Shown: positions 1-5,779, numbered from the stretch's first letter. The stretch is 6,692 nt of DNA from Cytophagales bacterium (GCA_003537495.1 DPSB01000094.1:1-6692); one strand, 5' to 3'. Notes: generated from the letters alone by a model not told the origin. Made by a program: numbers and translations.

Positions 1-131
1 TATTGCTGTGCCGTGTCAAGACATTGTTTGAGCGTCCACACTTGTGCCTTGATAGGCTGGCTAACCAGAATGCCCACAAGAAGGAATAGACTGAAAGTTG
101 TTTGTTTAAAAAAGTGAATATTCACTAACAT
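1..131 (-). CDS. TolC-type outer membrane efflux protein, N-terminal 43 residues only (runs out of window)
   Basis: Translating the minus strand from an ATG at 131 gives an uninterrupted frame to the window edge. It begins MLVNIHFFKQ, then has a hydrophobic segment (FSLFLLVGILV) and ends its signal peptide near SQPIKAQ. The mature start is VWTLKQCLDTAQQ. The 'WTLxQCLDTA' opening right after the signal peptide is typical of outer membrane factors of tripartite efflux systems in Bacteroidota. They form the periplasm-spanning exit duct for RND or ABC pumps. The start lies 16 bp after the cupin stop codon, so the gene appears to be the next member of the same operon. Pump and adaptor genes would be expected beyond the left edge, but this is inference. 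No Shine-Dalgarno site is visible. The only other in-frame start is a GTG at codon 3. The first codons coincide with an operator-like palindrome (113-126). The assignment rests on a short N-terminus, so the family is likely but the substrate is unknown. Confidence 0.8.
   Translation of the reverse strand, partial: MLVNIHFFKQTTFSLFLLVGILVSQPIKAQVWTLKQCLDTAQQ
113..129. promoter_or_regulatory. Operator-like palindrome, copy 1, across the tolC start
   Basis: Positions 113-126 read AGTGAATATTCACT, a perfect 14-bp palindrome. Positions 114-129 (GTGAATATTCACTAAC) are identical to 2789-2804, upstream of the first gene of the operon. Size and symmetry suit a TetR-family dimer, and a TetR gene lies between the two copies. 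On the minus strand this copy falls within codons 2-7 of the tolC frame, so a bound repressor would block an internal promoter or elongating polymerase. Binding by the local TetR is inferred. Confidence 0.75.
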
Positions 132-147
132 ACTATTTCAAATTTTT

Positions 148-432
148 TTATTTAATGAGTAACAAAAGACTATCGTTCTTCGCGCTTAACCAGTGTCTAA
201 CTGCTGGCTCTATATTGATAAAATCACCGGAAAGGAGCCTTTCTTTAACTCCAAGTTCATTTTCAAAAAGGACTTCGCCTGTTACGCATACTAAAAATGC
301 AGGTACTTTGGTTGTGTGTTCCTTTAACTGTGCAGATGCCATTAACTGAATGGTCGTTACGCTTTCATTGGAGGTAAACATCTTTTTTGTTTGCAGAGGT
401 TTCGACTCTGTGAATACATCTTTCAGATTCAT
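148..432 (-). CDS. Small single-domain cupin protein
   Basis: This 94-residue protein has a compact cupin (beta-barrel) pattern. The first motif is reduced: His39 precedes a hydrophobic strand and Gly52-Glu53 (VTGEV). The second motif is GDFINIEPAVRHW at 69-81, with His80 in the usual metal-ligand position. Small cupins of this length bind a metal or a small ligand and often act as sensors or simple isomerases, but nothing here shows which. There is no signal peptide, so it is probably cytoplasmic. The ATG overlaps the stop codon of the upstream lipoprotein gene by 4 bp (ATGA), implying translational coupling. Its stop lies 16 bp before the tolC start. Having only one clear His in motif 1 leaves metal binding uncertain. 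The cupin fold is likely; a specific function is not assignable. Confidence 0.8.
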   Translation of the reverse strand: MNLKDVFTESKPLQTKKMFTSNESVTTIQLMASAQLKEHTTKVPAFLVCVTGEVLFENELGVKERLLSGDFINIEPAVRHWLSAKNDSLLLLIK

Positions 433-842
433 TCGAAGTAATCTTTATAGGTTTCGAGATATATTTTTATGTCTTCAACTGTTTGCACATCCCCAGAACT
501 GCTTAGTGCTTCTATCTTCTTTTTGAGAGGCAATAAATAGTTATGAAGCTGATCATGGGATTCACCCTTCATGGTGCACTTCTGAAAAACACCTGTTAGC
601 TCTAACATCAGATTTTCTTTCAGCGGGTTAAAGTCTGGAGAAGGATTGGCTAAATAACCATCAGTCAATACGATCATGGATTGTATGCCCTGTGTTGTCT
701 CCGCATTGGCCAGCCATTTTTTGTTCCCATCTAATTCGACCACAGTTTGACCCTCATGACTATGGGTTTCAGTGGTTTTTTCTTTGCAGCCCAGACCAAA
801 GAAAACAAGGGTTGTGATTAAGAATGCTGTTACACGTTTCAT
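429..842 (-). CDS. Small lipoprotein with a conserved-looking Cys/Met/His motif
   Basis: This 137-residue protein starts with a short lipoprotein signal peptide (MKRVTAFLITTLVFFGLGC), so Cys19 would be lipidated and the protein anchored in an envelope membrane facing the periplasm. After a linker with His27-x-His29 come KKWLANAETTQGI (41-53) and a helical region with CTMKGESHDQLH at 89-100, placing Cys89, Met91, His96 and His100 on one side of a helix. From memory, similar small Bacteroidota lipoproteins ending in 'Y..YF' are often found near metal or efflux genes, but I cannot name a characterised member. The Cys/Met/His set suggests metal or heme binding (inference). It begins 9 bp after the upstream membrane-protein gene and shares ATGA with the cupin gene, so it is firmly inside the operon. 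Confidence 0.82.
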   Translation of the reverse strand: MKRVTAFLITTLVFFGLGCKEKTTETHSHEGQTVVELDGNKKWLANAETTQGIQSMIVLTDGYLANPSPDFNPLKENLMLELTGVFQKCTMKGESHDQLHNYLLPLKKKIEALSSSGDVQTVEDIKIYLETYKDYFE

Positions 843-851
843 AGGTGAAAT

Positions 852-1262
852 CTATTTTTGTTTAATTAAAGAGTAATCCTTTTCAGCGGAAGTAAATCGC
901 CACGACAATCCAGCAAACACAGCGGTAATTGCAATCCGAAAAAGCATTGCCTTAAGAGTTTGTTGCTCGTATATTCCTCCACTTGAGATATGCCAAATCA
1001 GGCCAACGAAACTTATTGTCAAAATACTTGTTGCGAATACAAGTAGTCGTGTAGTCCAAGTTCTTCCAAAGAACATGCCGTATGCTGCCACCAAATAGAT
1101 AAAACCGCAGATAAAATTTGTGATAACAATAAACAAAACATAATTACCTTCCTTTTCACGGATGCCGAACAAATCAAAAATTACAGAACTACTCATGAAA
1201 AGGGTAATCAGCGCAAAGAGCGTTAGGATAATAGCTGATATTTTAAGTATGGTCACTTTCAT
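852..1262 (-). CDS. Four-helix integral membrane protein, unknown function
   Basis: This 136-residue protein is mostly hydrophobic, with four likely transmembrane segments at about 5-27, 42-65, 70-92 and 104-123, and a charged C-terminal tail ending KDYSLIKQK. The stretch IFDLFGIREKEGNYV (28-42) between helices 1 and 2 is charged and resembles a recurrent motif I have seen in small Bacteroidota inner-membrane proteins. It has no recognisable catalytic motif and no signal peptide apart from helix 1. The ATG overlaps the stop codon of the TetR gene by 4 bp (ATGA), so translation is probably coupled to that of the repressor. The lipoprotein gene follows after 9 bp. A helper role for the efflux system or a stress-response role in the inner membrane would fit the context, but neither is shown by the sequence. 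Confidence 0.85.
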   Translation of the reverse strand: MKVTILKISAIILTLFALITLFMSSSVIFDLFGIREKEGNYVLFIVITNFICGFIYLVAAYGMFFGRTWTTRLLVFATSILTISFVGLIWHISSGGIYEQQTLKAMLFRIAITAVFAGLSWRFTSAEKDYSLIKQK

Positions 1263-1855
1263 ACAATAGATTTATGAGGTTGAATCAACTTGAGTAGGTT
1301 TGCCATTAACTTATTTCCCTTCAGCTTCAGATCAAAAGTAAAACCTGATAAACGCCACTGTAACATGTGCAATCTGAAACTGCCCATAATAATATGTACC
1401 AATTCATCGGCTGATAGAGCATCCGTGAATTGCTTTTGCTTCTGACCTTGCTGGATGATCTGAAGTAAGTGCTTCCTTTTGGTACCCATAATCTGCATGA
1501 TGGCTTCATTGATAGCCTTACTTTCTTCCAACAACCCATCGGAAAATATTGCCACCAGAAAGTGTGGATTCTTTTTGAAGAATTCGAACTGATTGTTGAA
1601 TGCTGCTATCAGCTTTTCCTTCGGGCTATCAATATCACTGACAGAATTTGTTAGACGATAATCCATATCCGTAGACAGGTATCTCAGCATCGTCAGAATT
1701 ATTTCTTCTTTACCTTTGAAGTGTCTGTAAAGTGCCGATTCCGCAAACCCCATTTTAGCCGCAAGATTTTTTGTAGTTAATCCGGCAATACCTGACTCAG
1801 TCAAAATCTCACCTGCGGCCTCAATAATTTCCAGTTGTCTTTCTTTGATTTCCAT
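1259..1855 (-). CDS. TetR/AcrR family transcriptional repressor
   Basis: This 198-residue protein has the standard layout. An N-terminal three-helix DNA-binding domain covers roughly 5-50: helix 1 is around EIIEAAGEILTESG, and the helix-turn-helix is at 28-47 with LAAKMGFAESALYRHF, the classic 'ALYxHFxxKEEI' signature. An all-helical ligand-binding and dimerisation domain occupies about 55-190. TetR proteins bind palindromic operators as dimers and release them on binding a small molecule, often a pump substrate. Here the gene is the third of an operon that has an identical 16-bp palindromic element at its front and again at tolC, so autorepression plus control of efflux is the likely role. 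It starts 8 bp after the Dps stop and overlaps the next gene by 4 bp. The effector cannot be inferred from sequence. Confidence 0.96.
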   Translation of the reverse strand: MEIKERQLEIIEAAGEILTESGIAGLTTKNLAAKMGFAESALYRHFKGKEEIILTMLRYLSTDMDYRLTNSVSDIDSPKEKLIAAFNNQFEFFKKNPHFLVAIFSDGLLEESKAINEAIMQIMGTKRKHLLQIIQQGQKQKQFTDALSADELVHIIMGSFRLHMLQWRLSGFTFDLKLKGNKLMANLLKLIQPHKSIV

Positions 1856-1863
1856 CTTCGCTT

Positions 1864-2340
1864 TTATTTATTTAAGAAAGCCGAGTACATCCATACTAAT
1901 TTTTCCTGTGCACGGATATAATCGCTCATCTGTGCATTGGTTCCCTCATCATCCGCTTCTGCTGAAAGTATGAGAAGCTCGCGTTGAAGTGTAATTAGTA
2001 TTTTGAATGACTCAAGAATATTGGTCACAGACTTAATGCCATCGCTTACTTCTTTACTTTCAGTAATTTTTGAAATACGGGTGTAATCCGAATAGTTATG
2101 GTTTGGAGAATGACCCAAAGTCAATATCCTTTCAGCCACTTCATCTATTTTCAGCAACAAATCGTTGTATAATTCTTCGAACTTAAGGTGAAGCTCAAAA
2201 AACTTTTCACCTTTAATATTCCAGTGTGAACCGCGTGTATTCTGATAGAAAACGGAATAGTTTGCTAATAGCTCATTAAGTTTTTCAGCCAATTGTTTGG
2301 CGTTGTTATTTTCAAGACCGATTGCATTTGTTGTTTTCAT
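1864..2340 (-). CDS. dps: Dps-family ferritin-like protein (iron storage, DNA protection)
   Basis: This 158-residue protein matches the length and helix pattern of Dps dodecamers, which use hydrogen peroxide to oxidise ferrous iron and store the mineral. The inter-subunit ferroxidase ligands are all present with exact family spacing: His39 (in SHWNIKG), His51 (in ELHLKFEELY), Asp66 and Glu70 (in KIDEVAERI), i.e. +12, +15 and +4, as in E. coli Dps. The N-terminal tail is short and not Lys-rich, so DNA binding through the tail is doubtful. A good AAAGGA sequence lies just before the ATG. The gene starts 12 bp after the upstream membrane protein and ends 8 bp before the TetR gene. Co-transcription with a TetR and an efflux duct, instead of an OxyR/PerR-type setting, is unusual. 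The cytoplasmic location is a family property. Confidence 0.96.
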   Translation of the reverse strand: MKTTNAIGLENNNAKQLAEKLNELLANYSVFYQNTRGSHWNIKGEKFFELHLKFEELYNDLLLKIDEVAERILTLGHSPNHNYSDYTRISKITESKEVSDGIKSVTNILESFKILITLQRELLILSAEADDEGTNAQMSDYIRAQEKLVWMYSAFLNK

Positions 2341-2352
2341 AGTTCCTTTATT

Positions 2353-2769
2353 TTATGCGTTACTACTATTGATTTTCATTTTATAGAAAGAAATGCCCAG
2401 CCACACCACAGAAGCAGTCATGGCAATTGCGCCAATGAGCACGAACACAGGAGGAGAGCCAAAATATACTTCGGCCAGAATTCCAATAGGCATCAGTAAT
2501 CCGGTTAAAGCCAACCAAGAGATAATTTTTGTGCTAGTCAACCTTGATTGAAAATGGAGGAGTAGGTAGCCGATAAGTATATTAAGAAAAGCAAAGAGAT
2601 TGCCGTGTACGTGTGCCAACCGACTTTCAAAATGTTTACCTATGGAGTAGGAATTAACCCATTCTTCTTTCCCTGGCGCAAAGTCCCTTAGGTAGATAAG
2701 GAGAAATCCATATGCCATAAAAGCCCCCATTGTCAGGAAGCCAATACTGATGTTATTCTTGCCATTCAT
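2353..2769 (-). CDS. Small His-containing four-helix membrane protein, first gene of the efflux/stress operon
   Basis: This 138-residue protein has four probable membrane helices at about 7-27, 55-72, 82-101 and 106-130. Around the start of helix 2 is a His-rich run, GKHFESRLAHVHGN at 44-57 (His46, His53, His55), with His72 at the end of the same helix. Histidines at helix ends can ligate heme or metal, as in cytochrome-oxidase-like membrane proteins, but I cannot place it in a named family and its ligand is unknown. The ATG at 2769 follows the operator-like palindrome (2789-2804) by about 20 bp, so this is the likely first gene of the operon. Dps starts 12 bp after its stop. A 14-codon upstream reading frame (2807-2766) ends on this start codon, but its relevance is uncertain. 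Confidence 0.85.
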   Translation of the reverse strand: MNGKNNISIGFLTMGAFMAYGFLLIYLRDFAPGKEEWVNSYSIGKHFESRLAHVHGNLFAFLNILIGYLLLHFQSRLTSTKIISWLALTGLLMPIGILAEVYFGSPPVFVLIGAIAMTASVVWLGISFYKMKINSSNA

Positions 2770-2788
2770 GGTTTCATTAATAAAGTGT

Positions 2789-2804
2789 GTGAATATTCAC
2801 TAAC
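2789..2804. promoter_or_regulatory. Operator-like palindrome, copy 2, upstream of the operon
   Basis: GTGAATATTCAC at 2789-2800 is a perfect 12-bp palindrome followed by TAAC. The 16 bp are identical to 114-129. It lies about 20-35 bp before the start of the first operon gene (2769), where a bound repressor would cover the transcription start or core promoter. On the minus strand both copies are preceded by a TA-N2-ATG-like sequence (TATTATGG here, TAGTATG at tolC), which could be a degenerate Bacteroidota -7 element (consensus TAnnTTTG). I see no convincing -33 partner at the right spacing. It is a likely target of the TetR repressor encoded at 1259-1855. Confidence 0.78.
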
Positions 2805-2947
2805 CATAATACGGAAATTGCTTCCAAAAAGTTTCTGATCACATCAAAATTTCTTATTAAGCTGTAAATTGACAGAATTTGGTACTTTTTCTTGTGAGTC
2901 GTGTGAGCTAAAAATGATCCCTTATGAATCAGAATTCAAGTGGTAAC

Positions 2948-2968
2948 TGTTCAAACTGCTTTTGAACA
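2948..2968. repeat. Perfect 8-bp inverted repeat with 5-nt loop
   Basis: TGTTCAAA (2948-2955) and TTTGAACA (2961-2968) are exact reverse complements around CTGCT. On the plus strand it is followed by TTTTC. On the minus strand, the direction of all genes here, it has no T-run after it and is AT-rich, so it is a weak candidate terminator for the upstream cluster. It could instead be a protein-binding inverted repeat. It lies about 180 bp before the first gene of the left operon and more than 200 bp past the VOC remnant. Confidence 0.4.
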
Positions 2969-3175
2969 TTTTCTCAACCTCTTAAACCGTCCTGTGATAG
3001 TTGAAATTATGTTGACTTGAAGTTGGAAATACTTAAAGGGAGTTAACGAAAACAAATTTTGCACTTTGATTGTCCGAACCGGAATTTACTATCAGAGTAG
3101 GGCCTAAGACAAATGGCAATGAGTGTACAGACAAGATGAAACGTACTTGACCCGCCAAGCTGCGTGTGTATGAAA

Positions 3176-3517
3176 TCAGAGCCTATCGTCAAGTTCACCA
3201 AGTAAATTCTTTAGATCAAGAGGCTTCGTATACATATCAAGCGATCCATCAGGCTTTTTTGGCCATTGTTCCTTTGGCTTGTCCCAGTATAGTTCTACAC
3301 CATTGCCATCTGGGTCATTTAAATAGAGAGCTTCCGATACTCCATGATCTGAGGCACCAGTAAAATGATAATGAGCATCTTTAAGGCGCTTATAGATAAC
3401 TGCTAAATCTTTTCGGGTCGTATAAAGAATGGCAGTATGATAAAGTCCTACGCCTTCTTTTGTTGCGGGGGGTGCGTCCTTACTATGCCAGGTATTTAAG
3501 CCAATGTCATACTCGTG
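3176..3517 (-). pseudogene. N-terminally truncated VOC-family protein (glyoxalase / catechol-2,3-dioxygenase-like)
   Basis: The minus strand is open from about 3544 to a TGA at 3176-3178. From about 3517 it reads as the C-terminal module of a CatE-like VOC protein: HEYDIGLNTWHS, then GVGLYHTAILYTTRKDLA, SDHGVSEALYLNDPDGNG, VELYWDKPKEQW and a final MYTKPLDLKNLLGELDD. The second-module metal ligands are recognisable (His in GLYHTAIL, Glu in GVELYW). The first module, which carries the other metal ligand and the first roughly 50 residues, is missing. No ATG, GTG or TTG start precedes the homologous part in frame; upstream the sequence becomes the 3' end of osmC in a different frame, then a stop. 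The gene is therefore a 5'-deleted remnant and probably not translated. The intact relative would be a metal-dependent cytoplasmic lyase or dioxygenase; the substrate cannot be told. No internal stops or frameshifts are seen, suggesting a recent event. Confidence 0.82.
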
Positions 3518-3897
3518 TTTATTTCTATTGGATTGGTGAGAATTTTATGTACCGGACAAGCATTGGCTACAGCGAGTAATCTTTTCCGCTGTTCCTCATC
3601 CAGATTGCCAATGAACTGAACCTTTCGATTAATCACAGTCTTGTTAGCCACTTCATCTCGCTCCAAGTCAATATCAATTTTTACCTCGTCCAATGGCCAC
3701 TGCTTGCGGTCAGCATACATACGCACTGTTGCACTGGTACAGGCTGCTAATGCTGATGCAAGTAATTCTTTCGGAGAAAACCCAATATCTTTTCCTCCTT
3801 TATCTACTGGTTCGTCTGCAATAACAACATTGCCGGTAAGTGATTTGATTTCTATCTTGTAAGGCTCGTTCTTAATACTTGATGATACTTTAGCCAT
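3496..3897 (-). CDS. OsmC/Ohr-family thiol peroxidase-like protein
   Basis: This 133-residue protein belongs to the OsmC/Ohr superfamily, homodimeric enzymes that reduce organic hydroperoxides with a pair of cysteines. Both cysteines are present: Cys53 in ALAACTSATV and Cys114 in NACPVHK. The conserved Glu44 lies in the SPKELL motif. The pattern (GFSPKELLASALAACTS, then ACPVHKILTNPIEI) is that of the OsmC subgroup, not the Ohr subgroup. The last residues, about NTSMTLA, run into sequence that in another frame encodes the VOC remnant, so the natural C-terminus appears to have been replaced by a few residues; the catalytic core is intact. The gene lies 32 bp downstream of the TerC gene on the same strand. 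The ATG follows an A-rich leader. It is cytoplasmic and likely an active peroxidase. Confidence 0.94.
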   Translation of the reverse strand: MAKVSSSIKNEPYKIEIKSLTGNVVIADEPVDKGGKDIGFSPKELLASALAACTSATVRMYADRKQWPLDEVKIDIDLERDEVANKTVINRKVQFIGNLDEEQRKRLLAVANACPVHKILTNPIEINTSMTLA

Positions 3898-3929
3898 ATC
3901 TTTTATTTAAGTATGTTTACTAAAAGGAA

Positions 3930-4853
3930 TTATAGTACTTCCGTTTTCTTCTTTACTAACACGGACGCAATCATAGAAATAGCAAGCAAGAAGCAAATCA
4001 CGATTAATGAAATCTCAACCGGGATTTTATAAAAATCGACAATGCACATTTTAATGCCCACAAATACCAATATTGTTGCTAGTCCATACTTGAGGTACAT
4101 GAAATACTTTTCAATTCCGGCTAGCGCAAAGTATAAGGATCGCAAGCCTAAAATTGCAAATACATTTGAAGTATAGACAATAAATGGATCATCGGAAATG
4201 GCAATGATAGCAGGAATTGAGTCGACAGCAAAAATCAAATCCGTACCTTCAATTAAAACAACCACGATAAACAATGGTGTTGCCCAGGTTTTATGATCTC
4301 TTTTAACAAAAAATTTATCGCCTTCGAACGATTCTGTGACAGGGAATATTCTTCGAACTAATTTTACTAATGGATTCTTATCTGGGTCAATCGGTTTATC
4401 TTCTCCCACGACCATGCGCACACCAGTAATTACCAAAAAGCCTCCGAATACATAAATCAGCCAGTGGAATTTATGAATCAACTCAATGCCTGCAAAAATA
4501 AAAATAACGCGCATGACCAGTGCTCCAAAAATTCCCCAAAAGAGCACTTTGTGTTGATAGGAATCAGGGACACTGAAGTACGAGAAGATCATGATCATGA
4601 CAAAAATATTGTCAATGCTCAATGATTTTTCAACCAGGTACGCGGTAAAAAATTCAAGTGCCTTCTCCTTGCCAAAATAGTAGAACACAAAAAGATTGAA
4701 TAACATGGATAGCGTTATCCATACAACTGTCCAGGTCAGCGCTTCTTTCACCGATACCGAATGTGTTTTGCGATGAAACACTCCAAGGTCTAACGCTAAC
4801 ATTCCAATTACAAAAAGACTAAAACTCGACCAAAGGATAGCTGATTCGCTCAT
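3930..4853 (-). CDS. TerC/Alx-family integral membrane protein (probable metal-ion exporter)
   Basis: This 307-residue protein has about nine transmembrane segments and the acidic motifs of the TerC family. They are EKSLSIDNIFV at 75-85 (Glu75, Asp81), IEGTDLIFAVDSIPA at 201-215 (Glu202, Asp205, Asp211) and the opening LALDLGVFHRKTH at 19-31. The length matches Alx/YgjT-type members. Characterised relatives export or handle manganese, help metalate secreted proteins, or are linked to tellurite resistance or alkaline response; which applies here is open. It starts 11 bp after the pirin stop, so the two are probably co-transcribed. No manganese riboswitch (yybP-ykoY type) can fit in that gap. 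A long charged cytoplasmic loop (about 150-190) separates the two halves, as is usual in this family. It is an inner-membrane protein. Confidence 0.95.
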   Translation of the reverse strand: MSESAILWSSFSLFVIGMLALDLGVFHRKTHSVSVKEALTWTVVWITLSMLFNLFVFYYFGKEKALEFFTAYLVEKSLSIDNIFVMIMIFSYFSVPDSYQHKVLFWGIFGALVMRVIFIFAGIELIHKFHWLIYVFGGFLVITGVRMVVGEDKPIDPDKNPLVKLVRRIFPVTESFEGDKFFVKRDHKTWATPLFIVVVLIEGTDLIFAVDSIPAIIAISDDPFIVYTSNVFAILGLRSLYFALAGIEKYFMYLKYGLATILVFVGIKMCIVDFYKIPVEISLIVICFLLAISMIASVLVKKKTEVL

Positions 4854-4864
4854 AATAAGTGCAT

Positions 4865-5779
4865 TTACGAAAATAGTTCAGGTGCTGGACTGGCCGAAGG
4901 TCGCGAACGATCTTCAGGTAATGGAATAAATTCTTTATTATCGTTAGGCGGAAGAATTATTTTTCCTTGTTGCCAGTCTGATTTTGCCTGTTCTATCCTT
5001 TCTTTTCTTGATGAAACAAAATTCCACCAGATAAAACGTTCGCCCAATGGTTCGCCACCTAACAACATGAGTGTTGATTGTTCCAGGGCTTGTACCGTTG
5101 GTTCAGAATTCTTTTTGAACACCAACATCTGACCGGCATCGTATTTTCTTCCACCAAACTCAATGCTTCCTTTAACAACATACACAGCACGCTCTTCATG
5201 TTCTTTTGGTAATCCTAAAATGGCTTGCTTATCCAATACTACATGTATATAGAATAGTGGTGAATGTGTCTTTACATCATTCGTTAAACCATAAGCGCTA
5301 CCGGCAATCAATCTCATCCATACTCCTTTTTCGGTGAAGATAGGAAGTTCATCTTTCTTATAATTGGAAAATGCAGGATCAGACTCTTCTGCCTTTTCAG
5401 GAAGGGCCACCCAGGTTTGAATCATTTCAAAACCACCCGCTGCCCAGAGGTTAGGATCTTCGAAACGTTCGGAGTGGGCAATGCCTTTCCCGGCTGTCAT
5501 CCAGTTTACTTCACCAGGTTGTATGACCTGCTCTACTCCCAAACTATCGCGATGCGTCATCTTGCCATCAAACAAATAACTCACCGTGGATAGTCCGATA
5601 TGTGGATGTGGTAAAACATCCAGAGATTGAACTAATGATGGTTTTGAAGCAATCGGGCCACCATGATCCATAAAAATGAATGGCCCCACCATTCGCTTGA
5701 GCCGGAAGGGAAGTATTCTCCGTACCTCCATACCAGGAGCAATAGATGCTTTTCGTGCCTCAATAGTTATTTCTAGCAT
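4865..5779 (-). CDS. Pirin family protein (bicupin, iron-binding)
   Basis: This 304-residue protein shows the typical pirin organisation. The N-terminal pirin domain includes GPFIFMDHGGP (32-42) and the metal-site motifs LPHPHIGLSTVSYLFDG (56-72) and GKGIAHSER (97-105). The four iron ligands align as His58, His60, His102 and Glu104, the same pattern as human pirin His56/His58/His101/Glu103. The C-terminal domain (about 170-285) contains ERAVYVVKGSIEFGG and the late motif LGGEPLGERFIWWNFVSS typical of bacterial pirins such as YhhW. Some relatives degrade quercetin, others act as redox-sensing protein partners. The role here is unknown, but the neighbours (TerC, OsmC, former VOC protein) suggest stress or detoxification. 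It starts 27 bp after the 101-aa gene and is followed by terC after 11 bp. Confidence 0.96.
   Translation of the reverse strand: MLEITIEARKASIAPGMEVRRILPFRLKRMVGPFIFMDHGGPIASKPSLVQSLDVLPHPHIGLSTVSYLFDGKMTHRDSLGVEQVIQPGEVNWMTAGKGIAHSERFEDPNLWAAGGFEMIQTWVALPEKAEESDPAFSNYKKDELPIFTEKGVWMRLIAGSAYGLTNDVKTHSPLFYIHVVLDKQAILGLPKEHEERAVYVVKGSIEFGGRKYDAGQMLVFKKNSEPTVQALEQSTLMLLGGEPLGERFIWWNFVSSRKERIEQAKSDWQQGKIILPPNDNKEFIPLPEDRSRPSASPAPELFS

Larger units (their letters stand above)
2770..3175. other. Intergenic region of about 400 bp
   Basis: No reading frame on either strand here looks like a gene. Apart from the operator-like palindrome near its left end and a short hairpin at 2948-2968, I recognise no tRNA, other RNA or repeat. 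Because all flanking genes are on the minus strand, it separates the pirin-TerC-OsmC cluster from the Dps-TetR-TolC operon and must contain the promoter of the latter. The part next to the VOC remnant (3060-3175) is less AT-rich and could include further decayed sequence, but I cannot identify any. Confidence 0.7.

Noticed and set aside
1327..1539. 70-codon minus-strand frame inside the TetR gene
   Set aside because: It is an out-of-frame reading of the repressor gene; the TetR frame has a full HTH signature and normal length.
2293..2499. Plus-strand frame across the Dps / membrane-protein junction
   Set aside because: Antisense to two well-supported genes; Cys/His-rich low-complexity product typical of a shadow frame. 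Other plus-strand frames (155-349, 1469-1654, 3641-3862, 5676-5861, 6218-6493) were dropped for the same reason.
2834..2850. FNR/CRP-like site (TTGATGTGATCAG on the minus strand)
   Set aside because: The half-sites are separated by 3 bases instead of the 4 of FNR boxes, and the CRP pattern is not met; it contains a TGATCA palindrome but is too weak to call.
2770..3175. Transposon end, CRISPR array, tRNA or attachment site in the gene-free gap
   Set aside because: I found no repeated units with spacers, no tRNA-like TTC loop with paired arms, and no terminal inverted repeats or target duplications.
3166..3363. 65-codon plus-strand reading frame
   Set aside because: It is antisense to the VOC remnant, whose minus-strand frame gives clear family motifs; the plus-strand product resembles nothing.
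4854..4864. Manganese riboswitch (yybP-ykoY type) expected for some TerC genes
   Set aside because: Only 11 bp separate pirin and the TerC gene, leaving no space for a riboswitch.
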